64,000 nt of DNA from Saxidomus purpurata (lineage: Eukaryota > Mollusca > Bivalvia > Venerida > Veneridae). The position numbers and the translations under genes were made by a program. The DNA is taken from positions 5,616,947-5,680,946 of the forward strand of contig JAFMSR010000015.1 of NCBI GenBank assembly GCA_022818135.1, in the 5' to 3' direction. The notes under the pieces were generated by a model that worked only from the letters and a program-made list of their open reading frames with translations, had not been told where the DNA came from and searched no databases. This document shows, in pieces, positions 10,963-22,202 of the stretch (its first letter is position 1; each line of letters opens with the position of its first letter).

Positions 10963-12256
10963 TGACGTGAACTTTGGCGTAACTTCTCTATAACGGAAGA
11001 GTAAACGCCAATGACGTCCAATGTAAAAAATGGCTAGTCTCCATAGAAAAAATAAAACTCGGCATCTTTAAAAAATGACGTGATTGCTTCAAACCGCTTA
11101 AATTCCCGAGGGTGACTTTTTTGTAGATAACAAAACAGGTAAATTTGTACGAAAACCGCTCAGGTGTTTTCAGTTCAGATCAAAGTAAGGGGTCCGAAGT
11201 ATAATGAACAGACTTGAGTTACATTTTCTGTTGCCATTTCAACCATAAATTTTGTCAGACAAAAAAAAACGTGCAAAATCTCTATATTGCCAATTATATA
11301 TACAATCGAAGTTTTATTTGACTTGCATCTGTTTTTTTTTTTTGAGAATTTGCCAGTCGATGACTAATAAGCTAGATAAAAATAGTGGATGTTTATTTCA
11401 AACTAATGAAAAGCAGATACTATTTTATTAATTGTTACTGCGTCGTAAAAGGGAAAATCTGTGTCATGTGTTTCATATAGAAATGAAAAAGATATCGCTG
11501 TTTTTCGAATTTCAGGCTACACTAAGAATACAACACTTAATTTTTTTAAACACGATCTTTCATTCAAGTCAAATCTGTTCTCTGTTAACAACGACGTCAT
11601 CAAGCATAAAAAATCAATTTTATAATTATGTATGGCATCCGCTATGGCTTTTTTTCGAAACAACCGCAAAGGGTCACTTCCCTTTGTCGTATGGTTCCCA
11701 TCAGTAAAGTCATTTCAGAAAGGAAATAAGTCAATCGTGTGAAGTCTATTTACACGTATACCGCCATTCTGGTTTCAAGTTCGGAACAGCGAGTTTTGTA
11801 AACAAAGTATGGCGTTAACTGAAAAAGCATATTTTCAGGCAAACAGCGATCTGCAAATGGGAAAGTTACTCTTAGACGTTGCTGTCATGGCAGATGTTGC
11901 CCCTTTCATTTTATAAATATTTTTATACAGCTTGTGTATTTCATTAACATAAAAAAACATATAAACATATCAAGATTCATGGGAGTATTATGATCATATG
12001 TAAAGAGAAAATAATCATGGTCTTTGTTGATTTTATTTTTGAAAGAATATATTAATGATATATCTGGAAATCGATAACAATTATTAACAATAAAAGTCAT
12101 ACATTTTTTGTAATATTCAATGTTTCAAGTTATATCTTTGACAACAGTATATTATTGTTCCGAGTTTGTTTTTATACCATCAACACGCTGTTGTACAAAA
12201 GTTCGCAATTATCATCACGAAATAACACTTTCTATCCAATTGAATGTACACTATTC
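10963..12256. other. intergenic, downstream flank of the GPCR gene
   Basis: No other gene is visible; frames at 11432-11707 and 11906-12100 are unsupported. For the minus-strand GPCR, an AATAAA (plus-strand TTTATT at 12032-12037) lies about 220 bases past the stop codon. It is a candidate polyadenylation signal, though in DNA this AT-rich such hexamers are frequent by chance. Confidence 0.45.
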
Positions 12257-13429
12257 TTAAAGATATGTAGCTTGTAAATCTTGACCACATGATGAAGTTT
12301 CTCTGTCTCTTGTGATCATTTCACTTTCTTCACATTGAACGGATCTTGATCTAAACATGTCGGATCTTTGATTCGTTCCAGCAGTGTTTTGGTTACTTGT
12401 ATCGGGGTTCCATCTGAGAAATGTAGTTTTGAACACTTTTCGAAAATTGTCTCCAAACGCAATCAATATGAATAGATTCACGGCCATACTTAAATAATAG
12501 AACAACTGAGCTATTGTCTGAACAGCTGCCTCTGTGTTTGACAGATGTAATTGTCCACTTACAAAGGCGCTGACAAGAAGTTTAATCCGTACAATGTGGC
12601 TCGTTACCGTCAATAAAAAGAATGTCAATGACACGGAAAGTAGCATTTTAGTAACAACAGCTACTCTTGACTTTGATTTACGTGTAACATTTGAATTAAC
12701 AAGATGACTTGAAGTTTCTGAATTCGATCGCTTTCTCTGTGAGCTAAGCAATTTAACAAGAATAGCAAAGATTAATACCGTTAGCATTATTGAAGGGATA
12801 ATAAGAGTTAATAGCGTATCAATATATATAAACGCCTGTGTCACTGTGAAAAATTCCGGCACGGGATTGCAGTTTTTGTCATTAACCCAAAGAGAGAAAT
12901 TGTATATGCACATAGCCGTTAAAACCAACAGAAATATACTTATGTTTGCATTTCTTGTTGAACACAGTCGCTTCACCTCAAAGGGAAGTCGAATCCGTAT
13001 AAAGTTTTCAATTGTTACGAAGAGAACTGTCCACACACTTAGAAAACCGGACACATATGTGACGAAAATAACAAATTGACATAAATTGTTTGCCGTGTTC
13101 AAGTTAAATTCAAAACAGTTGCCGATGTATATACCCAATAAATTTACCAGGAACATAGTATCAGAGATACACTTTGCAATGAGATACCTGCTGCAAGAGT
13201 AGTTTCTCAGAGTCTTGTTCAAAAAGGTTTTGACGGCTAGAATATTTGCGATGATTCCTATAGAACATGTGAATGGAACGAAGTAAGTCTCCATCATTCT
13301 AGCGAAATGATAATATTGATTGAATTCGGCTTCAAACAGGGTGGCATCTGTACTATTGTTTACGTATTTGCTAACAAGAAGAGAATTGTTTCCGAGCAAT
13401 GGTAATCCGACTGCTTCCGACTGCGACAT
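12257..13429 (-). CDS. rhodopsin-class (family A) neuropeptide-type GPCR, FMRFamide-receptor-like
   Basis: A 390-residue seven-transmembrane receptor, probably a plasma-membrane peptide receptor signalling through G proteins. The N-terminus has glycosylation sequons at N14, N24 and N25 and no signal peptide. Approximate helices: TM1 48-70 (N62 of GIIAN), TM2 82-103 (D90), TM3 116-140, TM4 161-182, TM5 196-228 (P212), TM6 260-286, TM7 302-325, then helix 8 GDNFRKVF. C117 and C187 form the usual TM3-ECL2 disulfide pair. The TM6 end TSHIVR resembles the PSHxxR of protostome FMRFamide-receptor-like proteins. Oddities: the DRY motif is E141-N142-F143, so the near-invariant arginine is asparagine. 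TM7 has N318-L-F-I-L in place of NPxxY, and TM6 lacks CWxP. The C-terminus TYL fits a class I PDZ ligand. Length is normal for the family. The start is the first ATG after a candidate splice acceptor, with no in-frame stop between them, so an upstream coding exon cannot be excluded. The ligand is unknown. Confidence 0.88.
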   Translation of the reverse strand: MSQSEAVGLPLLGNNSLLVSKYVNNSTDATLFEAEFNQYYHFARMMETYFVPFTCSIGIIANILAVKTFLNKTLRNYSCSRYLIAKCISDTMFLVNLLGIYIGNCFEFNLNTANNLCQFVIFVTYVSGFLSVWTVLFVTIENFIRIRLPFEVKRLCSTRNANISIFLLVLTAMCIYNFSLWVNDKNCNPVPEFFTVTQAFIYIDTLLTLIIPSIMLTVLIFAILVKLLSSQRKRSNSETSSHLVNSNVTRKSKSRVAVVTKMLLSVSLTFFLLTVTSHIVRIKLLVSAFVSGQLHLSNTEAAVQTIAQLFYYLSMAVNLFILIAFGDNFRKVFKTTFLRWNPDTSNQNTAGTNQRSDMFRSRSVQCEESEMITRDRETSSCGQDLQATYL

Positions 13430-13455
13430 TGTGCCAGTGTAACGATAATCTGTGA

Positions 13456-13457
13456 CT
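13456..13457 (-). other. candidate 3' splice acceptor upstream of the GPCR start
   Basis: Read on the minus strand, a T-rich run ending TTATTATTATTTCAG lies 26 bases before the ATG at 13429. A 5' intron in or next to the leader is common for otherwise single-exon invertebrate GPCR genes. No donor or upstream exon could be identified, and AT-rich sequence produces such sites by chance. Confidence 0.35.
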
Positions 13458-14288
13458 GAAATAATAATAAAAAATCATAGTTTACAACATCAAAACAGAC
13501 ATATAATATAGAATGTTCTTTCGTTGCTATTTGACTGGTTAAAGGGAAATATCTGTAATGAGCAAAATCCCAATAATTTGCCTTCACACAAAGTTTAGCA
13601 AACGCTGAGAGCTGTGAGCTCACACATGTATCATGTTTTATTGTTATGTTCAGCTAGACTCTTACTAAGGTATTTTATCTTAGCACAGAAACGTTCATCA
13701 GAACTATGCTTGTTGATCACCTAATGGACTTGAAAACATTTTCAATATATTTCCCTAATGTGATTTAGGTGCTTGGTATTCAAAGGCTTATATCAAGATA
13801 TAAAAAGGTATTAGGTCTTTTTCTGATATGATCTCAGGTAATTTCAGTTGTTACTATAAATACGATACGACCATAAGACGTTTTAGACTTTAAGAACTAC
13901 TCTGAGACGTTTTGTGTTGGTACTGCTGTAAACTTTGAACACGATTATTTTATTGTTTATTTACAGATATACAAAACACACCAAAAATACTTTTAACAAC
14001 ACTTGCAAGTATTATACAAAAGCGCTCACAATGACTTACCAAAAACAAGTAAACAAGGCCGTAATTGGTGTCATGATGATAGTACAAATGTAATTTAAAA
14101 CAATAACATTGACGATTTGGCATTTATTCAAAGATGTAACTATTTCAGTTTATTTTTCAAGGTGAACACTATAATAATATTATGGCAAGTTCACTAAGAT
14201 GTATTATCATACTAACGCAAGGAAGATGCTATCTAGATTATTTCAAATAAAAACTGTTAGATAAATGCAAATGCTGTTGTTGTTTTTT
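13458..14288. other. upstream flank of the GPCR, no supported gene
   Basis: This stretch would contain the promoter or a 5' intron of the minus-strand GPCR. I see no convincing TATA box, first exon or other gene. Confidence 0.45.
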
Positions 14289-14475
14289 TACAACTCTTTA
14301 ACTCAAATTGTCGGAAATGCTGCCTTTCGTCAAGAAATTTGTCTGCACCTTTACAATTAAATGTTGACCATCTTTATGACGAGTTAAGAAAATAATGAAG
14401 ATGGTCAATATTTTGATTGTAAAAGTGCAGAGTAACAGTATTACCGCAACTTCGAATTAAAGAGTTGTTTTATAC
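14289..14475. repeat. long inverted repeat (foldback MITE-like), about 85-bp arms
   Basis: The left arm starts ACAACTCTTTAACTCAAATT and the right arm ends with GAATTAAAGAGTTGT. Internal phrases also pair: TGCACCTTTACAAT with ATTGTAAAAGTGCA, and TTGACCATCTT with AAGATGGTCAA. The spacer is only about 15-20 bases, so the whole 187 bp could fold back on itself. No reading frame is present and no clear target duplication is seen. Confidence 0.75.
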
Positions 14476-15111
14476 ACACAAAAACAGTTCTTCTTATCAT
14501 TCCCTGAGGTATATTTTTGAAGACTTAAATGCAACTACAATGTAAATGGGTAAAAACAGATTCTGTCGTTTAACGCTGTATTGATAAATATCTATATAGA
14601 ACGAAATTTAGATAAGACTCTTGGAAATAGTTTCTACATTGAAACAAAAGAACCATTGCATTACAATCTTTCATCAGCTTAATTTTAGTAAAAACTGAAC
14701 TTGCTAGACATAATTTGTGTAATTAATTTCGATCCGAAAATATAAAAGTTCTTTAAGAGTAATTGGTTTTTGCATTATAAAACACAAGTACATTAGTATT
14801 AAGTGCCATCGTTTATGACAATAATGCAGTCTATGAAGTTTGAAATGAATGTAATGTCAAAGATAATAAAATGTTATTATATGATAGTGTGGGTTTATCA
14901 AGAGTATAAAAACCTCATTATGGTTCATTTTTGCTTCAATGTTATTTCTATTTCTTTGTAATCTAACCCATAAAACAAAACAAATAAAATAAAATTATCG
15001 CATGAATTGAGTGGTTATTGCTTTCACTAATACGGTATTGATGTCGGTTTGTTGAAATAAGTCCACTGTCAGCAGTAAAATACTATGAATTAAGGAAATG
15101 TGTTTATATTG
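14476..15111. other. intergenic, no supported gene
   Basis: Nothing recognisable beyond AT-rich sequence. Confidence 0.5.
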
Positions 15112-16282
15112 CAACGTTGGGTGGTCGAAACGAACCCCGGTTTTATCCGCCGGTTTTAACCGGTTAAAACCACCCGGTCAATTCTCCAAAAGTGGTCAAT
15201 ACTTGTCAATATTGGTCGATTGGTGGACATTTGCCTGTTTTCTGAAAATCTTTAGATATTTTAATGCAAGAAATGAACTACTTCATGTTGATGATAAAGA
15301 CGACAGTCAGATTAATCCACTGGTCAATAATACCTCAAACATGGCCATTCAATGTCAATGTATATTGGCATTTAGGTCTATTGTGGCCAATACTTGTCGA
15401 TTTGTCATTCTTGGTGGTCAATTGAGTATGTTCTTGAAGTGTCTAGGTAAACTATCAAATTTAGAAGTCAACTAAATAAAATATAAGAATCTAAATAAAT
15501 AAATTCAAGGTACTGCTGTGTTAATGCTTCTGTTCCATACAAGTACCTCCATAGTGATGTAAATACATGTATGGGCTGTTCAGGGCCGTCGGCGGCTTTC
15601 AAACAGTAATCCGACTGACGGCACATGATGGGGAGAGCACGAGAGAGCAGCATCCCCCTCTAGTAGGGGAGGTTTTTTTTTCGGGGGGGGGTGGGGGTCT
15701 CCCCTAAATATTTTTTATCTTTCTACATGCCTTTAGATTCTTTTTTATTGCATCCTCAGTGCTCAGTGTTTGGTCAGTAATGATCAATTGATACAAAACA
15801 CTCTTTGAACTGAGTGCTGTTTCATGATGAATCAGTGTTGCTTAAACTGTAAACTTACTGTTGACATTGTCTTACTGGAATTACATAAGTGTGAAGTGTG
15901 ACAGGTTATTGCTGCCGGGCAGCTTAGGTGTAAATAACAACTCTGCAAAGGGGTCCAATTGTTTTGATAGCAAATATATCATTCTTCCTGACAGTCAATC
16001 AGTCTCTTAGACCTTTAGTTTTGAATTTAACACAGTACAGTTCCTTTGGACTGAATGAAAAACAGATCTCAAAAAGATATTAAATGGTCAAGACAATTAA
16101 GTTATGTTTAAATTAACATGAATAAGCTATAAAGTTATTATGAAAGTTCAGATAGTAACCTAAGAAAGATTGAAGTGTTTAATAGAACTAATTTTTCATT
16201 GACCAGTATTTATCGATAATGACCAGTATTGACCGTTTTTAACCGGTATTGACTCATATTGACCGGTCGATTGCCAACACTG
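15112..16282. mobile_element. hAT-like non-autonomous DNA transposon
   Basis: The left end CAACGTTGG and right end CCAACACTG are imperfect inverted repeats of the type CAGTGTTGG, a terminus common in hAT elements. Next to each end are clusters of (A/G)GTCAATA-type motifs: GGTCAATACTTGTCAATATT on the left, and GACCAGTATT/GACCGGT on the right in inverted sense. Flanking octamers TTATATTG and TAATAATG agree at 5 of 8 bases, a possible decayed 8-bp target duplication. The interior has no transposase. It includes a G-rich tract at about 15680-15700 with complementary CCCC at about 15701-15705. The 125-codon frame at 15098-15475 is read across the left end and is not supported. Confidence 0.6.
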
Positions 16283-17331
16283 TAATAATGCCTGGATAAC
16301 TGGATGCTAGATACATGGCAGATATATTACAGAGGCCAGGTATACTGTTTAAAGACGATATGGTAATTCCTGTTTCTGGATTGCAAGTAGTACCCTTGTA
16401 AAACAATACAGTGAGGTATTTGCTCATATAAACGTTTGATTGTTACCTACATGTATATTAATTGAATAGTAATATCACCAAGAGGTTTCAACTGAGACGA
16501 CAAAGAGGAGTTATTGTTAGCACATGTCCTTGTTATTTTTGGGACCTCCAGTCCGTCTGCCAACCACAGGAACAATACGATGCTTGGGATGTAAGAAATC
16601 TATATCTGCTTTCATCTGAATGATAAAGCATACGGTACGATGAAACTAAATTAGAAAATCAAAATCATGTAAGATTGATACTAATAAAAAATATATTATA
16701 TAATTAGACCCTTAATGATTAAGCAATGTTTCAAATATTAACTATATCTTTTCAATGAATCAAATACAAGTTTTGAAGGGAATCCATTGTTGAATAAAAT
16801 GCATCAACGCTCTCTCTGAAGATTAAGACAACCTCACGTTTTAACCAGAAACGCCATTTTGCTAACTTTTAGTATGACTGTTGATATTTTTGGTATAACA
16901 GTATTCAGTATGCATTGTAATTTTACAATAAGAGCACAATCAGCCATTTAATTCTTCTAAATAACCCTAATTGAATTATCATGATACATAATTATGATCA
17001 TTATGTCAACTTTTCTAAGTCTCGACCAGTAAAGCGGTTTAAAGTCGAAGCAAATGCGTATTGTGTGAATGGAACATCAATTTAGCATTAAACAATTTTA
17101 AAGATACTATTCTTGACATAATGGCAAACATTCATGAAGCTGTACCGTGCTGATTTTCATACCTTCATATTTGAAATAAGTCATCATCGTTTTTCCTAAC
17201 CCTTATCTAAAGTTTGCCACGTTTGTTATCCATATATGTTTTACAAGAATAAAACAGATCTTAATGTTTATTAATGGCATTGTATTCATGTTATAAAAGT
17301 GAAAAAAGAAAAGAAAAACTTAAGAGAAATA
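16283..17331. other. intergenic, no supported gene
   Basis: I see no gene or repeat structure in this stretch apart from one TACATGTA at 16448. Confidence 0.5.
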
Positions 17332-17399
17332 GTGGTACTGGTGGGATTTGAACCAACACCAAAAGATGGCAAGACACTGCTTGACCACTGTGTCAACTG
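17332..17399 (-). repeat. tRNA-like sequence (SINE head or tRNA pseudogene)
   Basis: On the minus strand, GACACAGTGGTCAAGC resembles a pol III A box. GGTTCAAATCCCA, placed about 30 bases further on, matches a B box and sits in a T-arm with four of five pairs (GTTGG/CCCAC). The acceptor stem does not close convincingly, so a functional tRNA is unlikely. It is followed on the minus strand by a T-rich run. Confidence 0.5.
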
Positions 17400-17950
17400 A
17401 TTGATTGTTATTGCATCATATACAAAGAAACTGAATTGAAGAGTACTCAGATAGATATTATTTATTATGAGTCTTACACCTTCAACTAGTTTAAATGAGG
17501 CACTAAGCAACCATATGACTGCTTTCTTTCACGTTCACTGCAATTTAATATACATATGAATACATACGGTGAATAAAACACAACCTTATTTGCTTCCGAA
17601 GGATTTTACGACAATTGTTTGTAACAAAACAATTTAAACGTGTAAATACAACGTGAATTAAGAATGTAAGACTGAGTGAGAATAAATACAAAATAGTTTC
17701 CTGTTGTTTGAATGTACATGTAGGTTGATTTGAGAGAGTTCAATACTGTTTACTTCGAAAGCAACCTGCATTTAATGTTAATCGTATTGCTGTACAGAGG
17801 AAATAACGAAATATATCGGGGCTTGATTTTCAATTAATTTAAAAGTGCTTTCACACATGATACCAGTAAAGAGGTCCAAGTACATGACGGATGCAATTTG
17901 CAATTTCTGAATCGTATGTTTTCATAAATTGAAGAAAAAGAAAAACTACA

Positions 17951-18018
17951 TTCTGGAATGAGTCTCGAGAGCGATTGATAGAAGTTGTGACAACTTGTTT
18001 CGCAATCGAGAATAAATG
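17951..18018 (+). mobile_element. 5'-truncated SINE (3' tail only)
   Basis: The segment TTCTGGAATGAGTCTCGAGA followed by GCGATT, and the downstream CGCAATCGAGAATAAAT, matches the 3' part of the SINE at 27240-27470 nearly base for base. The tRNA-like head is absent. Independent occurrence of the tail at two loci marks it as the conserved 3' end of a SINE family, or as the matching end of its LINE partner. Confidence 0.7.
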
Positions 18019-19288
18019 AATTAGTATATACTAAACTACATTATAGGTATATTACAACTGTCAAATATGCGCATGTATACATGTCATTTATTTGAAATTT
18101 CTTGCAATTAGACTACAGTATACGGTGTATTTTCTACGTGATTATTGAACAATCGGCCAGTATACTTGCTTGGCTTACACATTCATTCAAAAGTGCAAAA
18201 ATCGTTTCGTATTTTATAATTGTTTTTCATTGGTCTTTAAACTAAAACATATTTTTCTAACCTTAATGTGCTAATATTACATAACTGGGCTACTTTCTCG
18301 TAGAAACCCTAATAATTCTGTTTCAGTCTATCTTTATGCTTTTAATCAATTCTTTCGGCGGCAATTTGTCTAACTTTGTTCCCTAAATCTATAGGTCAGA
18401 ATATGCCCAACAGAACAAAATTATTGTAAATGACAAGAGTACACGCTACAAGTGCCAACGTTGTGGTATATTATATGATTTTTAATGTACGTGAATATTG
18501 GCAATATATTTTGTAAATATTTTCCCTTGAACATTCTCTGCTGTTCCAACTCGTAAATGATTCTACAATTTATAAGGATATAAGGAAATAATTCCTCTGA
18601 TACATGTACCATGTAATTGCCATAACGTACGAGAAAATCCACCTCCGGCATTGGTGCAGACGGCCTTTCCATTTTTAAGTGATTTTCTTTATTTTTTGAC
18701 AGAAATACCAGTTGTGGTAGATACACTATGATTTTTTCAGGCTAGCTTTCTTAGTACCATAGAATGTTGGTACAAAAATAAAGCTCAATAATCCTGAGTT
18801 ACCAATTTGATAAAATGTATGACTTTAGATTTGACCAAAGCCTATGTCGTGATTTTCTTATTCTCGTGATACATGTACTGTTGCCTGGTTTGTTACAGAA
18901 ATAACAGGTATAACGTGTATAATGAAAAGCAAGTTATGAAATCAGATACAATATAATCTTTGTACTTTAACATTTTACTGTTTTCATTTCAGTGATCAAA
19001 CAAGATGAAATTAGCCTTCTCAGCTCTACAGTTAAAACAGGTGAATAAGCCTTGTCCGCTCTCTAGTTAAACAGGCTTTACAAAAAACTATGAAATGCCG
19101 GATACTGAGTTATTCCTCTCTGAAGTGCGTATTTTTTGACAGTTTGGCATTCTTATTTACTATAAAATCTCATTTACCCAAAATAGCGGAGACCATCTTT
19201 TTAAAAATACCTGTACTTCTCGTGTAATTGAAATCTACTTGAAATTACCTCGCTGTGCTCTCTCGTTGGTTTTTGATTAAAACAATAT
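18019..19288. other. intergenic, no supported gene
   Basis: A 101-codon frame on the minus strand at 18421-18726 has no motif and no supporting context. TACATGTA is at 18601 and 18870. Confidence 0.45.
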
Positions 19289-19648
19289 GTTTTCTCACCT
19301 ATGAGATACATATTTCCGCTCATTTACCGGTGATATCTAACCTTATCTCACATCGCTTATCTCACATCGCTGCCGGACTATTTTTACGTTAATTGTAAGC
19401 AGACATAAAAATCGAAAAATGACTGTAAAATTGTTATTTTTGAAATAAACATAGGGTTATGGGTATTCATTTTCTCAGTTAGATCATTTTCCATCCATCT
19501 ATAGCAGTTTTGAAGTAAATTTCGAGAAAAATTTGATTTTCATTTTTCATCCCTATTCTGTATTTACACTTATTTGTTTTTACTTGTGTGAAAATGCGAT
19601 TAAAACGATGAGAAAATAAATCTACCATGTCCATTGAGTTGTGGATAA

Positions 19649-19726
19649 CAAAATCCCACCCTCGGGTAGAGATATGTAAAAAAAAACTCGTTTTTGGACG
19701 TATCTCAACCCTCGGATGGGATTTCC
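19649..19726. repeat. palindrome, apex-deleted copy
   Basis: AAAATCCCACCCTCGGGTAG on the left pairs with CAACCCTCGGATGGGATTT on the right. Compared with the sister palindrome at 20036-20168 this copy lacks the 11-base apex segment GCAGAGCCTCG. A deletion confined to the hairpin tip is what replication slippage across a cruciform would leave. Confidence 0.7.
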
Positions 19727-20035
19727 TTTTCTCACCTATGAGATACATATTTCAGCGCATTTACCCACGTGAGATAAACTTATCTCACATCGCTTATCTC
19801 ACATCGCTGCCGGACTATTTTTACGTTAATTGTATGCAGACATAAATATCGAAATAAACATAGGGTTATCGGTATTCATTTTCTTAGTTAGATCATTTTC
19901 TATCCATCTATAGCAGTTTTAAAGTAAAATTCGAGAAATAGTTGATTTTCATTTTTTCATCCCCATCCTGTATTTGCACTTATTCCGTTTTACTTGTGTG
20001 AAAATGCGATTTATTTGGTGAGAAAATAAATCTAC

Positions 20036-20168
20036 CATGTCCATTGAGTTGTGGATAAGGAAATCCCACCATTGGGTTGAGATACGTCCAAAAAACTCGG
20101 CAGAGCCTCGTTTCTGGACGTATCTCAACCCTCGGGTGGGATTTCCTTATCCACAACTCATGAACATG
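20036..20168. repeat. 133-bp long palindrome with GC-rich apex
   Basis: The left arm begins ACCATGTCCATTGAGTTGTG and continues through GGAAATCCCACC and GAGATACGTCC. The right arm is its reverse complement with few mismatches (GGACGTATCTC, GGTGGGATTTCC, CACAACTCATGAACATG). The apex is CTCGGCAGAGCCTCG, in which GGC-AGA-GCC is a small hairpin. The same apex sequence sits in the palindrome at 39948-40078, whose stem is different. Confidence 0.8.
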
Positions 20169-20170
20169 TT

Positions 20171-21783
20171 AGTTTCACTTTATCCACAACTTATGAACAT
20201 GTTAGAATCTATTTATCTCAAATTGACATTTATCTAAAAACCCATGTATTGACTCGATATGAATTTGTCGCAGGCTATAAAATAATGAAAATTAACAAGG
20301 ACGGAGTTCATTGATACCAAATATACCAAGATTGTTTTCATTTATAAATGCATTACTGTTTTGCTCTAATAACAGTAAGAAGTAATAAATATGCTTTTCC
20401 CATTTGGCAACGTCTGGAAACGTTTATCTAATTGATATATCTCCTTAACTTTGCATGCACGGACAAGAATGGAAATACGGTTCTATTTCTGTTTGTGTCG
20501 GTCTACAAAATTGCCTGTTCCATTTTACGACTGAATGCGTGATATTAAGCAAGACTGAAGCAGGCTCTTAACGTAATTGTTTTCTAAATGAGTTTAAACA
20601 CTAGAATCTAGATTTCAATTAAATCGACGTTGAACGAAAATTCAGTTTCATTTCACTCTTTGCTCTTTAAACAATAGAGAGACTTGCACGGATCGCAAGC
20701 TTATCTACATTTAAGGTTTAATGCAAATATTTTTTTAATTGATATTTAGGCAAAAATAACGAATAATCTTAGAAAGTAATTCGAACTAAAATTGTCTTAA
20801 ATACATTTTATTAAGCAAATAACACCAAACTTGAATGATTTTTTCTTGATAGTTCTTGGATATGTCTTCTGCGGAACCATTTTTACGCCAGTGTCTTTTT
20901 CATATCCGTAAGAATGATAACATTTAATTGAATTTGTCCAAACACATTTTCCTGGTCAATCGTTTTTGTGTTGCTTTCTACTTGTTTTTTTTTTCGTCAA
21001 AATAGCAATACAAAGTCGATTCAACAATGCATTTTGAGAAGCGATTGAAAAGAGTGGTTTAGAAAAACTTTTATGAAATAGTTTTGTTTCCCTGTGTAGT
21101 TATAGTTAATACAATTTGTATCTTCGAAATAAAATATTAGCTTTTACCGTATCTAATGTCACAATATCTTGCCTTGAACTATTTCTTATGATTCTGAGGT
21201 GGATTTCTAATAAACAGTACATACTCGAATAACAACTAGTCTGTAAACTGATCGTTGAGCACTCCCTGGAATATTTTAAATTAGAAAGTTTCCAACAAGC
21301 AGTTTGTAACATGAATTTGAAAGCAAAACGTTGCGAAATAGACCTTATTGCAACTCGTGAAAATTAATATGTCCCCCTAAATGAATGACAGTTATCAAGT
21401 TATTGTAAAGCAATCGGGTACATCAGCTGTAAACACAAAAGGGTATGTGAAATATAACCAGCGTACCATAAAAGAGACAGAACAACAACAATTGCCAATT
21501 AACTATTGAAAATTTCATTTTAGAATTCAATACCCTAGATTATTGAACATACATGAGTTGCCATCAAATTTTATTTCAAATAAAACATACAGCACGTTAA
21601 CATTTATTTAATTTTATTTATGTCAACTAGAGCGTTTTTTTGTCAACGGCTCGTTACATAAATGTTTAACGTACAGATGATTTTATTCAAAATTTCATCA
21701 TGTTTTAGCACGTGACTTTTTAACACAAGATCAAATTACGTTCCTGTTTGTAGCAGACAGAGCTTATTACATTAATCATATCA
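20171..21783. other. intergenic, no supported gene
   Basis: A second copy of TTATCCACAACTTATGAACA follows the palindrome arm at about 20180-20206. Beyond that I see no gene, RNA or element. Confidence 0.5.
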
Positions 21784-22202
21784 TTAAAGGGTAATTAAAG
21801 ACAAACTATATAACTTAGCCTGAAATTACAGAGCTTAATAAAAGGAAAGATTTAAATGATATGCAAATAAGATATACTATTAGACACGCCCCTTTTTCAA
21901 AATCTAATTTGAACCCCATATACTCTTTTTTTATGATTGTTTTTTTTTTAATTAATATAATATATTTAAGTATATATTTAAAGCTACTGTTTTTAACTTA
22001 GTAGTAATACTTGCATGAATATTTGATAACTGCACTATGACATCACAAATTCAAAATGGCCGCCTCCATAAACCTTAATTTTCAGTCTGCAATATCTTCA
22101 CATTTAATACTCAAAATTTTGAAATTCATTCAACAGTGTATTCCTCTTAACAGGTTCTTTAATTTTAAGTCAATTTATTTTTTGCCTTGCCTTTACCTTT
22201 AA
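21784..22202. mobile_element. TTAA-flanked MITE-like element
   Basis: The left boundary is TTAA-AGGGTAATTAAAG and the right boundary is TTTACC-TTTAA. The first and last bases are imperfect inverted repeats flanked by TTAA, the target used by piggyBac-type transposases. The interior is non-coding and includes ATGACATCACAAATTC and AAAATGGCCGCC. Assignment to a piggyBac-mobilised family is inference from the flanks only. Confidence 0.5.

Larger units (their letters stand above)
19289..20170 (+). repeat. tandem duplication of a 437-bp unit carrying a palindrome
   Basis: TTTCTCACCTATGAGATACA occurs at 19291 and again at 19728. The following stretches (CATCGCTGCCGGACTATTTT, CATAGGGTTAT, TCTACCATGTCCATTGAGTT) recur in the same order at the same spacing. 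The second copy has small indels and about one difference per 12-15 bases. Each unit ends in a palindrome. A diverged relative of the part around TAGTTAGATCATTTTC is found at about 32960-33070 and at about 45030-45130, so the unit derives from a dispersed repeat. Confidence 0.85.

Noticed and set aside
12846..13079. 77-codon frame (+) and the 13360-13623 frame (-)
   Set aside because: Both overlap the GPCR in other frames and show no motifs.
15098..15475. 125-codon frame
   Set aside because: It crosses the left terminus of the hAT-like element and has no domain signature.
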